This document shows, one piece after another, positions 31,501 to 39,856 of a stretch of 64,000 nucleotides of DNA; the first letter of the stretch is position 1; the number at the start of each line of letters is the position of its first letter. The translations under genes and the position numbers were made by a program. The DNA is from Tritrichomonas foetus. Taxonomy: Eukaryota; Parabasalia; Tritrichomonadida; Tritrichomonadidae. The stretch lies in assembly GCA_001839685.1 (NCBI GenBank), contig MLAK01000145.1, positions 67,557 to 131,556 of the forward strand, read 5' to 3'. The notes beneath the pieces were generated by a model. It saw nothing but the letters and a program-made list of their open reading frames with translations, searched no databases and had not been told where the DNA came from.

Positions 31501-31849
31501 TGAAGGTCAACAAATATTTGATACTTTCGAAAGAGCTTTGAAAGGTGAATTCGAAGATGATCCTGACAATTTGGCAACAGATGGATCTGGAATCAAATCA
31601 GCTTTAAAGTCAAAGAAATCAAAGGCAAAGTTAATTTTACTCGATTCACCAAACTCTTCTCCTGCCGAAAAAGTTCAAACAAACGTTGTCACTGTATCAA
31701 CAGTATCGGCACCAGAACCAGCGGGAATTCAAATAGCTTTCCTTTCGACTTCAGAATTCACGCCAAGCAACGAAGAGATCGATAAACTTGGTGCTGAACT
31801 CCTTGAAGGAATTGATGTACCATCATTTTTCCCAACAGAACTTAAATAA
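25574..31849 (+). CDS. FRY: Furry/Tao3/Mor2-like cell morphogenesis scaffold, 2091 residues
   Basis: A single uninterrupted 2091-codon frame. After a short Q-rich start (MKRNTTGSISQQQAPSVISQ) it is helical repeats throughout. The order is like Furry: a conserved N-terminal block (HPFGVLANEVFNKF, TIDWENTYHRATFQYLVDSIISYFLNRLLL, WYPNSPHPAFYERLRLINWKYWSHI), then long HEAT/armadillo-like stretches. A mid region (KRILFEADAKSTEAQDVMF) and an acidic Ser/Asp insertion at about 1390-1420 follow. The C-terminal block includes TWTAAMFRAEAFTVQCDNQM and an acidic end. Furry proteins scaffold NDR/LATS-family kinases with Mob and govern polarised growth and microtubule organisation. Family members are 2,000-3,000 residues, so the size fits. 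The call rests on size, all-helical build and N-terminal resemblance; another giant HEAT protein is possible. The stop reads TAAAT. Confidence 0.65.
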   Translation: MKRNTTGSISQQQAPSVISQQLEAISHPFGVLANEVFNKFPTKPAPGKKEKDEEKNKIAYEGIIYEYLDRPIVSEGEIRKVIQNAAFVAAAQPESSFAELVGILPSIKIDSKEKPEPAKKVTVLTYLTTIDWENTYHRATFQYLVDSIISYFLNRLLLVAEDLGGDQAKVIFKQVIDIWYPNSPHPAFYERLRLINWKYWSHIIYVLSCKCPQDVASQLIKRMPAQKDSDIAIQVYLNLFQSVYIGNESELNYNSLPEKFKDLESIAKRSSTNGPIHAPAMIFFTNLMGYLLVAYPPYRELQFIFDLSEIAKNYTTEKNYIGPAYSLRALLYRFTKHKKMKLNLEEYSKKYIEKRYIEQLAPYHLESFISFIRGHSYAAKCQLEVSQENYRWRFPSKETDTMKYMFKYVISNPGMYKEAQPQLADFLTQYASNDFTNFVSNDLPSVIKPDFASQNQHALFLMTHHVLSPKSRFREFSNGGNDESSLNRFKHTINNLVQDLLTQSVNKIKGGDVSVFGVQSFVDTLNLHKIAGSENDDSTSQTKLENCLHSLCDTSAALHLDIPRPKMIMSSEKRKWTKYMVKTFEDLIFETISNHSALKIAKNEIYEVDKLIMSLSILPFLIYDESTIRKLVSLIFSPNQHVGSISLRVLQAFIHIDSKWLNTIITSIATASPPTQEYLYLQLQALNCIIQSALFIHADIYDETLQLVFQTILLSLCSNEYTIRAFALDISSNLSKLCGKKEPDFTTFMENNQITIEQQVQKLAISIGSFNIENDLSDCGTISFDTIARSAVDCLYFFALQAIANTFVHSSIKSSIEKAKTYLCNAIAGIGRTHKIFRVNLYIMLAGVADASLKDFLKQNNESIQQTLQSMEKSKLLAYCAYYTAIHPSIGTDIVSGIISSDPFSMNVVSFVIRMYINDEPSTIDFVKRAAIFLLETYKRLKIAEPTIIFKANNAALADDNILYSMNNFLIALHSVYAKKFSENATNPQGPYARKKRILFEADAKSTEAQDVMFTFLMNMSCLTDDPRLDDCRRLSRETLDTYIKTYRIPNDLFNLMCKHLVHIGTFSFTSVELILSNYFLDIIPLYLEKAPTEHLFFKAIASQYEDIQMAATFLKNWSGNALQKMSNAEQQFSMTTFSNTGRLIALAFLKLASIDTNERKDGFRVLFNVILGSILIHDPHAHIGPLIQKLIRLRALVAAQHPQLSENLLTQISILSRKELAFCSEQFIITAFELLKVHRDNMVFLSCIVPWIDGLILNRSENGIVVGCEKEFTCLSTFKFFQMFIECVITVPLNRAHVQMIDQILQQPSEEKTSTLDFFIMSMYRLQQISESNAEKCIAVLAYCLAKKQKKVINLISQYLTFKSWFYHQIQLSRIDLAFDMDKFMDTIKSAEESEASNTNSKSRSTIDADDDDMTINLYETVVKFSIRVFLAFLSENKNSVSRVVHILLLFCLVNYESFDRTTDLLLKQICGEQKSDVPMLLHSFSSALITEQNGNVSTNAQNLADDINHLAKLTNATIPVVAVSVQYIYSMSAETQKLFCREAFKWAIGCGELQLASRAAKLYLMFMNEADEEIITAIIRAIYTTTQIVSERSDPSYRSSQNFISAIVEQKAPNYQLAIDYLTLLFQILDKSQKFLYEPSVSSLYVAVSCLQFRESIQMALVSAAIQLILNSLENEQFAESIVKSDFCTNLLRPLLEMAHTVQSLGMAFKLMNFLTIKYPSVLVDQRDSPLLILSVIPYAYMNQHDPQVKQLMKSLSEFTVDSQLATEIQKPLSGSADDFCKPLMARILRIPIQEEDYSRVIKFYSSISSCNKNMFAPVVSICTTIISSPSFKHSIDLFAEIGFIAIHDNDTSRNAIVLDFLSNLNNRGGIVKAPQISKLMKKKLPEIKLRTPIDVTSWAPTEDADPFAHVRDYPPLSIIDLDYIGCSFQKPISVAVQQVKVEPFSTWTAAMFRAEAFTVQCDNQMIETITVSDEGQQIFDTFERALKGEFEDDPDNLATDGSGIKSALKSKKSKAKLILLDSPNSSPAEKVQTNVVTVSTVSAPEPAGIQIAFLSTSEFTPSNEEIDKLGAELLEGIDVPSFFPTELK

Positions 31850-33741
31850 ATGAATGAATAAATAAAATAGATAAAAAAGCAAACAAAAACATGATTTTGT
31901 CTTTTTTTTTCAAAATTATGAAAATTTAATAAAAATTATTTAACATGATAAAATGTAAACAAAGTATACTTTCAATATTCACAATGGTGAAATCATATTC
32001 ATTGATTCAATTTATTCATATAATTATTCACAAATGAAATATTTATGCACTTATAAAAGAATATATAGATAGATATAAAATGAGAATGGAGAATCAACTC
32101 TGACAAATATAAAAAAATTGACCATATTGAAAATTTGATTCTGACTGATACTCCGTAATATCGTTTCCTCAATACAAAATTATATGCTTTATCGTGTCGT
32201 GAAATATAACATCTTCGTTTTTCGGAGTTTGAATAGAAGGAAATATGTATTATCGAATATAGAATGAGAGTGAGATAATATTTGAGAAACATTGGATCCT
32301 TCTTCATTTGAAGTTTCACCTTTGTTGCTCAACGTGTAACCGCTTTCGGAGGCCTAGACCAACACGAGATAGCTAGGGTAACAAACGGCGAATGGCTGGA
32401 CAACCGAAACTTTTTCTATAGAGCAATTGAGTTGATTAGCTTCGCTAACCTCAATTTGAAACGAATGAACCACAAAAATTGAGAATTCATTGAAATTTCA
32501 ATTAACAAAGTTTTATCCAACATTCACAGTCAATTTCACATCTTGTCATCAGTCACCCAGGTGATAACACATTTAGTTCATTTAAAACATCACATATATA
32601 TTACTTAATATTATATGATATGATATTCCATCTTCCCGATCTGAAAAAAAGAAATATCAGAACGTATGAAACTCGGCATAATTTATTATTTACATAAATA
32701 ACTGTATTGCATGAGAGTACAGTAATAATAATAGATTTTATTCAGGAAACCATCAAGATATTTTGAAATAAAAATCAGATATTTTGAATGTGTTTATCAT
32801 TCAAAAAGTTGATTTTTGGAAAAACTCGAATATCTTTATATTTATTCTTCAAATTTCTTTAAAAATGAGAATACCCTAATAATAGTATTAGGTGATTCTA
32901 AAATAAGAATAATGGAAAAAATAATAATATTTAATTTTATATTATTTCCATATTTGAAAAAAGACTGATTAAAACGATTTTTATTTCATATTTCGGTTCA
33001 TTGATACTACGTGAGACTGTTTTCAATCACCAATATGAAAGTAAACATGCTTTTTTCTAATTTCATAATTTGAAATGCTCAATAATATATTTTCTGCAGA
33101 ATGAACGAATTTTGGCGCCAAGAAATGAAAAGAAAGCTCTTGTTCATCTGCTAATTCGATCGGGTTTTGGCAATATATATTTTTCATTGAGATTGTACTA
33201 TATTTAAATTCATTAAGAAAAATTTATGTATCGTACTATACAAAATATTTTACGTCACTCAAATGAACATATATAAGAAAGGCAATTTTCTAAAAATCTG
33301 TTGAAAATTTTTGCGAAAAAATCTTTTGCAAAAGCTAATCAGAACCAGACGATTGAGGAGTTTCATACGTTCTAGAAATATCTCAATCGATTATTTTTCA
33401 TTTTCCATTTCAATAAACAATTTGGAACAATAGGGTTTACAATGTAAATTTTTACATGTCTTGGTTAAAAAATCGTTCGTTATCGCTATTTACGGATAAT
33501 GATCAGAATCGGAAATTGACAAAATAATATGTCAATTGAAAGTTAAGTTATTTTTCATAATATTAAACAGAAATGTAAATTTAAAATCATTGAATTATTC
33601 TTAATGTTTTGAGAAAAATGCCAAATATCTCATTTCATTATATTTATATTTTTCCGGTTATAGTCAAAGTATAGGTCATTTTTTATTTTTATTTTTGAAG
33701 TTGACAAGTGAATAGAATAATTGAAGACGTTAACGCTAAAA
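31850..33741. other. 1.9-kb intergenic stretch; contains the GC-rich RNA candidate
   Basis: No protein gene is supported. The exceptional part is 32320-32475, listed separately. A 10-base palindrome TTGGCGCCAA at about 33112-33121 resembles an E2F-type site but is 620 bases from the next start. Confidence 0.5.
32320..32475 (+). ncRNA. candidate structured non-coding RNA (class unknown)
   Basis: An island of roughly half G+C by eye stands in sequence that is otherwise strongly AT-rich. It has no useful ORF. TTTCGG (32344-32349) pairs with CCGAAA (32404-32409), and just inside, GGCC (32351-32354) pairs with GGCT (32394-32397, one G.U). A second hairpin uses AATTGAG (32425-32431) with CTCAATT (32450-32456) and TTAGC with GCTAA around a tiny loop. 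Between them is AGAGCA (32420-32425), which fits ANANNA, and an ACA lies at 32472-32474; together this loosely recalls a box H/ACA layout, but the hairpins are short. The orientation is chosen on that basis only. Confidence 0.3.
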
Positions 33742-34617
33742 ATGAAGCGAGAAAGACTTACTCCAAGTAAATCAGGCCCTCGCTATGCCATTTCTGCCCC
33801 GAACAAACCGCATTGGCTTCAGAAATGTGAGCTTGGTTTTTTAAAAACCGGCCGATTGAATCTTTCGAGCGTCTCCATCCCCGATCTTTCGCTTGTTAAA
33901 TCTCGATCTACGCTTAAGGAATTAAACATCTCAAGGTGTAAATTAGAGTCTCTTGAAGGACTAGCCTACCAACCCAATATAGCTGTTCTTAATGCTGATC
34001 ATTCGCATATTTCGAGTTTCAAAAATTTCGCATCAGTTTCTCACGCAACAATCTACTCATTGAAAAACACACCTCTTGCGCAAGATCCGAATTATCTTAT
34101 CGGCCTTCTTTTAATGGCAGAGGACGATAAAATTATAGTCAATGGAAAGCATCTCTCAAGTATGTGGTATAGGAAGGCAGATACGTATCCTTCATTCACC
34201 CGTGACCTACTCAACAATGGCTGGAGCCTCGAATACCCCTGTCCCAAATCCGAAATATTGCGGGAAATTTGCCGCGAATTTAATGTCACATATATCGAGG
34301 ACGATGATCCTGCTAGTGATACTGAGCAGTTTGGTGACAACCAAAACGAAGAAGAAGAAGAAAGTGGAAACTTTTTGGATAAGATCGATCGATTAATGAA
34401 CAAGCACAATGAAATGATTAGTCAAGCATCAAGGGATTTCGAATTGCTAGATATGAGTGATGTAAGATTCGCTGAAGAAATAATTAACATGCTTGAAACC
34501 CAAAAACATTATGTATTCCAAAATGATGGCGATTTGGAATTGCAGGTTGTCACGGCTGTTCGTGCACTTTGTATGCACCGAGCTCAAACTCGAGAAAGCA
34601 AGCAAGCTTCATCCTAA
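33742..34617 (+). CDS. Leucine-rich-repeat protein
   Basis: A 291-residue protein from the ATG at 33742 (the frame extends 21 bases upstream from a TTG). Residues about 35-105 hold three or four short LRRs of the SDS22 style (LKELNISRCKLESLEGL, IAVLNADHSHISSFKNF). These are followed by an LRR-cap-like stretch (LKNTPLAQDPNYLIGLLLM). Residues 120-180 look like a small conserved module (WYRKADTYPSFTRDLLNNGW). Residues 200-215 are acidic, and the C-terminal helix is LLDMSDVRFAEEIINMLETQ. LRR proteins of this size act as adaptors; several are phosphatase-1 or axonemal subunits, but nothing here decides. A 15-bp minisatellite begins about 50 bases after the stop. Confidence 0.7.
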   Translation: MKRERLTPSKSGPRYAISAPNKPHWLQKCELGFLKTGRLNLSSVSIPDLSLVKSRSTLKELNISRCKLESLEGLAYQPNIAVLNADHSHISSFKNFASVSHATIYSLKNTPLAQDPNYLIGLLLMAEDDKIIVNGKHLSSMWYRKADTYPSFTRDLLNNGWSLEYPCPKSEILREICREFNVTYIEDDDPASDTEQFGDNQNEEEEESGNFLDKIDRLMNKHNEMISQASRDFELLDMSDVRFAEEIINMLETQKHYVFQNDGDLELQVVTAVRALCMHRAQTRESKQASS

Positions 34618-34663
34618 TTAAACTTTTGTGAATTTGGATTCATCCTTTTATCTATTTTTTTCT

Positions 34664-35250
34664 TCATTTAAGTTTTCTTCATTTAAGTTTTCTTCATTTA
34701 AGTTTTCTTCATTTAAGTTTTCTTCATTTAAGTTTTCTTCATTTAAGTTTTCTTCATTTAAGTTTTCTTCATTTAAGTTTTCTTCATTTAAGTTTTCTTC
34801 ATTTAAGTTTTCTTCATTTAANNNNNNNNNNNNNNNNNNNNNNNNNNNNNNNNNNNNNNNNNNNNNNNNNNNNNNNNNNNNNNNNNNNNNNNNNNNNNNN
34901 NNNNNNNNNNNNNNNNNNNNNNNNNNNNNNNNNNNNNNNNNNNNNNNNNNNNNNNNNNNNNNNNNNNNNNNNNNNNNNNNNNNNNNNNNAAGTTTTCTTC
35001 ATTTGATTTTTCTTCATTTAAGTTTTCTTCATTTAAGTTTTCTTCATTCAAGTTTTCATCATTTAAGTTTTCTTCATTTAAGTTTTCTTCATTCAAGTTT
35101 TCATCATTTAAGTATTCTTCATTTAAGTTTTCTTCATTTAAGTTTTCTTCATTCAAGTTTTCATCATTTAAGTATTCTTCATTTAAGTTTTCATCATTCT
35201 AGTATTCTTTATTTAAGTTTTCATCATTTGATTTTTCGTCATGTGATTTT
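34664..35250. repeat. 15-bp minisatellite (AGTTTTCTTCATTTA unit), interrupted by an assembly gap
   Basis: The unit repeats perfectly from about 34664 to 34821. After the gap come diverged copies with substitutions such as TTCATTCA and ATCATTTA that alternate in a higher-order pattern. Because the unit is five codons long, both strands stay open: the plus strand reads KFSSF repeats, the minus strand NLNEE/NLNDE repeats. No start codon, flanking domain or codon pattern argues that either is translated. The gap means the true array length is unknown. Confidence 0.9.
34822..34989. other. assembly gap, 168 N
   Basis: 168 unknown bases inside the minisatellite, presumably where the repeat could not be assembled. 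Confidence 0.98.
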
Positions 35251-35343
35251 TTGTATTAATTTTTATTTTTTGACTTTTTCAGATAATATTTGGTTTGGGG
35301 TGTGATGACGACGGAGCTTTTTTAATTCACATTTCAGATTATC

Positions 35344-35763
35344 ATGAGTTATCAAACAGATGAAATCCAAAAAGTCCAGATACATTTGACTGTTCATCAG
35401 GAAAACGATGATATACACATCGACTTCGACTTCGACACCAAAAACGATGACCTCGACGGCGTTGTAAACGAATTAATCAAAACTTTGGGACTTTCCCAAG
35501 CCGAAGCAAAGGAAATTAAAGGGATGGTTGTTGAACAAATCGAAAAAACCAAACAGAAAGCTTTCCAAAAACCCGAAACAGCTCCTCCAATTGATACAAT
35601 TCCATATGATTCTGACGATGAGGAGATCGATGACCCTGAATATCTAGCTTTATTGGACCAGCAAAAGAGGCAAATTGCAGAAATGGATGCTCGTCATTTA
35701 AAGGAGCAGCAGATGCTGATTCAAAAATTATCGACAAATATTGACGATTTACTTATATTCTAA
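35344..35763 (+). CDS. Stand-alone CCT/OSR1_C-domain protein, 139 residues
   Basis: Residues 9-65 (VQIHLTVHQENDDIHIDFDF, then DDLDGVVNELIKTLGLSQAE, then AKEIKGMVVEQIE) follow the conserved C-terminal (CCT, OSR1_C) domain pattern of OSR1/SPAK and WNK kinases: paired beta strands, an 'F-F-x-x-x-D-x-x-x-G/E-V' turn, then a helix and a 'lglsead' helix. That domain binds RFxV/I peptides. Here no kinase domain is attached. The rest is an acidic linker (YDSDDEEIDDPEY, 88-100) and a C-terminal coiled-coil helix (LDQQKRQIAEMDARHLKEQQ). An ACTTTTT box lies at 35273-35279, 65 bases upstream. The frame upstream contains no ATG. The identity needs profile confirmation. Confidence 0.6.
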   Translation: MSYQTDEIQKVQIHLTVHQENDDIHIDFDFDTKNDDLDGVVNELIKTLGLSQAEAKEIKGMVVEQIEKTKQKAFQKPETAPPIDTIPYDSDDEEIDDPEYLALLDQQKRQIAEMDARHLKEQQMLIQKLSTNIDDLLIF

Positions 35764-37313
35764 GAAATTGTATGTTACAGTTTCTCATTTTATTTGATAG
35801 TGAACTTATTTTTGATGGAAAGAAGGAAAAAAGAACGTTTTTTGTTCTCATTCATTTTTTCTCATAACATTTCATCACTGTTACTTATTGTTTGATTAAA
35901 CTACTTATGAATATATTTTTCTGGATATTTATGCTTTATTTTTCACATTTTCATGAAGCCTCGTATTCATTTAATGATACACAAAAAATAAATTTTCTTC
36001 AAAAAAGAATACAAGTTGCAGATAATATTGTAACAATACAACTAGCGCAAAACTAACAACATAATCAATTAGAATATTATTTGATGAAATATGAAAATGT
36101 TATCAGAAATAAATTGCTTTTTCTGCTCGTATAAATTAGATTATGCATAAAAATTGACTTAAATGTTGTATATTGGAAGAATTAAAAACGATTATTTCAT
36201 ATCGATTTTTTATCGTTTAATTCTCATGAAAATTATACATGTTGATATAAAAAGGAAATTAAATAAAATTACATGAATAAATAGTAGTTTAACGATTTTT
36301 TTGATATAAATTGATATCATAAAAATGAAAAAATAATTGGATAATGTCATCTATGTTTCATTTTGATGAGTGGCATTGCTATGAATGAGGATTTAAACTT
36401 TATCGCCAAAATGATATATTTGGTGATTTTTTGAAAAATGACTCATTCCAAAATGAACATCTTAATTAAAGCTCACCTAAAAAAATGATTTGCACGCCTA
36501 ATGAGTAGTTCGTTTGGTGAAATATTAAATATTTGCCACGAAAAAAAATGTAAACGGCTTACATATTCAAAATCAAGAAAAATTGAATGTTCTTCGTTCA
36601 CTAAATCACATTTTGAATGAGATTAGGAATACCAAATGGATCAAGTCAAATAAATTCAATGATCATTCAAACTCTCGTCAACATTGTCACTTTTGTTTCA
36701 TTTTCTGTATAAATTTCTGAAATCAATTGATTTACGAAGAAATAAATCACTTTCAAGCTTTCATTCAATATTGAATAGAATAAATCTGTCAAAAATTTCC
36801 ATATTTTGAATGATTCTATCAAAAAATGTGAATCGTTTTTCTTACAATATAGATAAAAATGGTTGTTTTCGCTTTTTCCCGAGTGACAATGTTCTCACTC
36901 AGGAAAAAAATTAGAATATGAAGGAATATATTCTTATTTTTTGGAAGAAATCTCTTAAAAAAGATATTATTGGATGAAATGGCCCGAAAAAATGACTTAT
37001 TTTTTCTGTTCATTTTCATTATTTTGGGAATTTTTTGAGGCAAAGTCTAAAGAAATCTTTTTGTGCGAAGGTGTTACTTTTTGAGAGCAACGACAAGCTT
37101 TTTGTTTGCATTTTCTGTACTCCTCAATTTAATCTTGACTACTTCATATCTCGAAAATCAGATTTTCTTGATGAAGTTTGATAAATTTATTGTCGGCTCG
37201 TTTTTGAAGTCTTCACAAATATTTTTTCTGTGAAAATCAATTTCGCTTCTGTCCTTCTCCTATGAAAAAGTTTGTCTGTTTTATTCATCTTTTATTTCAT
37301 CTTTTTTCATCTG
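35764..37313. other. 1.5-kb intergenic stretch, no gene seen
   Basis: AT-rich with stops in all frames. ACTTTTT occurs near 37076-37082 and AAAAAGT at 37265-37271 before the next gene. Confidence 0.5.
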
Positions 37314-37793
37314 ATGCATAAAAAAATGATAAAATATGGGAAATCGCAGACCCATAAGGAGCGGTACGATAAAAATCAACTCAGCCGTAATTTTAAATCG
37401 ATGTACAACGACGTAATTATTCATTTCCAAAAACAGGGAATTCCCATGAAGCTGAAAGAAATCAAAATAGTACAACAGAAAGTCAACAAAATAGCCAAAT
37501 TGCCAACCTTCCGCGCCGCCGTTCGTACCAAAAAAGGGATCATCTTATGGTTCTGTAAATACTGGGCAATAATGCAGAACTACCTGCCATTTGAACGCTA
37601 TTTGGATGAGTATATGGAGTGTCCATTGAATGGAGGAATGAAGCTGGGCGAGCTCATGTTTCAAGATGAGGTTACTGAACAATGCGAGTTTGATCTAAGT
37701 GACTACACGGACCAATTAGACGCTGATATAAACGAGATGATAAAATTCGACCAGATTGGTCAGCAAGCGTATTTTGCAAACAATATTGTATAA
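37314..37793 (+). CDS. Hypothetical protein, about 159 residues
   Basis: Not recognised. The first ATG in frame is 37314 (37326 is equally possible); the frame upstream is Phe-rich leader. The protein is basic in its first half (KSQTHKERYDKNQLSRNFKS, MKLKEIKIVQQKVNKIAKLP, FRAAVRTKKGIILWFCKYWA) and acidic at its end (FDLSDYTDQLDADINEMIKF). The pattern AAVRTKKGIILWFCKYWAIM suggests a compact helical domain. AAAAAGT lies 43 bases upstream and the stop reads TAAA, both supporting a real gene. Confidence 0.6.
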   Translation: MHKKMIKYGKSQTHKERYDKNQLSRNFKSMYNDVIIHFQKQGIPMKLKEIKIVQQKVNKIAKLPTFRAAVRTKKGIILWFCKYWAIMQNYLPFERYLDEYMECPLNGGMKLGELMFQDEVTEQCEFDLSDYTDQLDADINEMIKFDQIGQQAYFANNIV

Positions 37794-38600
37794 AAAATGT
37801 CCAAAATATTTTTCTTATCTTTTTATTTTAAATGATTTATAATATAAGACATTATAGAATATCACGTAAATACTGGAATATCTACTTTTCATCAAGGAAT
37901 ATTCGTATTTTTATTATTCATTATTTCAAAGACGTTCTATTGAAAATTCAATATGACTATGATGTTCTATTTAATAAAATCAGAAATTCTTATTGAATCA
38001 CCAACAATAAACTGTCAAAGTCTTTTTTTTCTTTTTTCTGCATAAAATATTGAGATCAAGTTGTCAAGTGATCAATCATGTAGAGATTTCGTCATGCGGT
38101 CAATTTTGATTTTCCCGAATTTGTTCATTGAAAAACTTGACTTTTTCTGAATAAAAAGCATGTTATCGATGTGAATTGAATGATCTGACTCACCAACATC
38201 AAAATAGCCGTTGCATAAAATACTCAATATTTGTTCATAGTAAAGCTTCCTTTGATCACTCTCTATTCAAATACCCTGATAATCTCGAAAACGTCAAAAA
38301 AATAAAGGAAATTAATTTTCTAGACAGTTTTCGCTTTTTGTGATTAAAACTACTCTAATTTAATCAGCTGAATGATTTTCATTAGCATCTTCAAGTATGA
38401 ATAAATCATATTTTTTCATATGAATGAGTTGGATTCTTTTCCATTCGTGAACATTATCTGTATAACTCTACATTAGGACCAAAAGTGAAGGGGAAAATAC
38501 AATTCACCTTTAGAATTGACCAAACTTGGCAGTAATCATATTCAAATTTAGGCGAAATACAGATATAAATGTTACACTATTATATTTATTTGTTCAAAGC

Positions 38601-38640
<40 letters not shown>

Positions 38641-38824
38641 TATTTCTCAGGATTCATCATCTATGTTAATAGCATAGCAAATTTTATAAACAATTTGAAG
38701 ACAAAAAATAGAAAATTCGTTATCTAAAAAAAAATAATGTTTGGTATCTATATTTTTATATATACAGCATATAGAAATCCGTTCTTTCAATGAGTATTAA
38801 TTATGAAAATTGGCTTCAAATAAA
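37794..38824. other. convergent 3' region with an AT palindrome
   Basis: About 1 kb without a gene. It contains a perfectly self-complementary AT stretch at 38601-38638, listed separately. Confidence 0.55.
38601..38638. repeat. 38-base perfect AT palindrome with (TA)11 core
   Basis: TAATTTTA at 38601-38608 and TAAAATTA at 38631-38638 enclose eleven TA dinucleotides, so the whole block equals its own reverse complement and could extrude as a cruciform. Confidence 0.85.
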
Positions 38825-39856
38825 TTATGAAGTTTTACCCACAGGAAATCCAACTTTCAATGAGGAAGAATTTCTGATCTTTCTGATCTTCGGTCGAATG
38901 ATATAATTTGCTTGTGTTACTAAAATAGAAGTTGATATATTACTTGCGATTAATCTTTTCTTTCCTTTTGTATTTATGAGTGGAATTCCTCTTTCTGTTT
39001 TTGTCATTAATTGATTCAACGTTGGCCTCTTTTCTGGATCCAATTGAAGGCATCTTTCAATTATTAATGCAAATTCCTGATCGATATAGAAAGGAATATG
39101 AAAATCAACATTTAAAATACGTTTTAATGTTTCAATATCAGATTCTAAAGTTGGCCATGGAAAAGACGATGTTGTCAAAACATATAAAATGATTCCTAAT
39201 GTCCAAATATCTGCTTTTTTATAATCGTAATCACTTTCTTTAAATACTTCGGGTGCCATATAATATAAAGTTCCACCAAATGCTGTTTTCGGAGGTGTTT
39301 TCGTAAAAGCACTTCCAAAATCAGTTAACTTTATATTCCTATCTTTATCTAAAAGGATGTTTTCTGGTTTCAAATCATGATGTGCAATTCCTTTATTATG
39401 TAGGTAGGATAATCCATTTAAAATTTGAGAAAATAAGCGATTGATTTCATACTTATCTAATATTCCATTGTCTGCTATTTCTGACAATAAATCACATTTA
39501 CAAAGTTCCATTATAATGTAGACATTTTCTGGACTATATATAATTTCTTGGAGTTTTACAATATTTGGGTGTGATGATGTTTCCATAATTCTTAATTCTT
39601 GTTCTAGTTGATAGATTGTGCTTGCTTCAATCATTCTCGCTCTATTTACCACTTTCATTGCAAATTTTTCATGTGTACTTACATGATGAACCAAAAATAC
39701 GACGGAAAAGCTGCCAGATGATATCCTAGATTCGATATGATAGTTTCCAACATTAATAGGGGTAGTAACATTGAATCCCGCTTCACTCACTTCAGTAAGC
39801 ATATTAATTTTATGATTTTGAGAAGGATTTTTCAATGATGTTTTATGAAAAAACAT
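38825..39856 (-). CDS. CAMK-like serine/threonine protein kinase
   Basis: A 343-residue protein whose kinase domain spans about 40-295. Landmarks: Lys68 in FAMKVV, Glu86 in the C helix, catalytic loop HHDLKPEN (159-166), DFG (179-181), activation-segment GGTLYYMAPE (194-203), DIWTLGIILY. The catalytic loop has HHD where most kinases have HRD, so it is a non-RD kinase. The glycine loop (ISSGSFSVV) keeps only the middle Gly. The Lys, Asp and DFG needed for phosphotransfer are present, so it is probably active. The C-terminal 45 residues are basic and Ser/Ile-rich. The overall sequence resembles the AMPK/Snf1/MARK-like kinases that are highly multiplied in trichomonads. An alternative start is Met20. 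Confidence 0.92.
   Translation of the reverse strand: MFFHKTSLKNPSQNHKINMLTEVSEAGFNVTTPINVGNYHIESRISSGSFSVVFLVHHVSTHEKFAMKVVNRARMIEASTIYQLEQELRIMETSSHPNIVKLQEIIYSPENVYIIMELCKCDLLSEIADNGILDKYEINRLFSQILNGLSYLHNKGIAHHDLKPENILLDKDRNIKLTDFGSAFTKTPPKTAFGGTLYYMAPEVFKESDYDYKKADIWTLGIILYVLTTSSFPWPTLESDIETLKRILNVDFHIPFYIDQEFALIIERCLQLDPEKRPTLNQLMTKTERGIPLINTKGKKRLIASNISTSILVTQANYIIRPKIRKIRNSSSLKVGFPVGKTS

Noticed and set aside
31999..32319. 106-codon minus-strand ORF after the Furry-like gene
   Set aside because: Phe/Ile/Tyr/Lys-rich noise composition, no ATG at its start, and adjacent to the RNA candidate.
32345..32400. AACGGCGAATGGCT recalls a small-subunit rRNA segment
   Set aside because: The similarity stops after about 14 bases and no flanking rRNA sequence is present.
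33108..33124. Palindromic TTGGCGCCAA resembling an E2F site, with a GCGCCAAA at about 1198
   Set aside because: Only two intergenic copies, the first 620 bases from any start; similar strings also occur inside coding regions, so no regulatory claim is made.
34628..35305. 225-codon plus-strand ORF through the minisatellite
   Set aside because: It exists only because the repeat unit is a multiple of three, and it spans 168 unknown bases.
36040..36070. ACTAACAAC resembling the trichomonad intron branch/3' splice motif
   Set aside because: Lacks the ACACAG end and lies in no gene; no intron was needed for any gene in the window.
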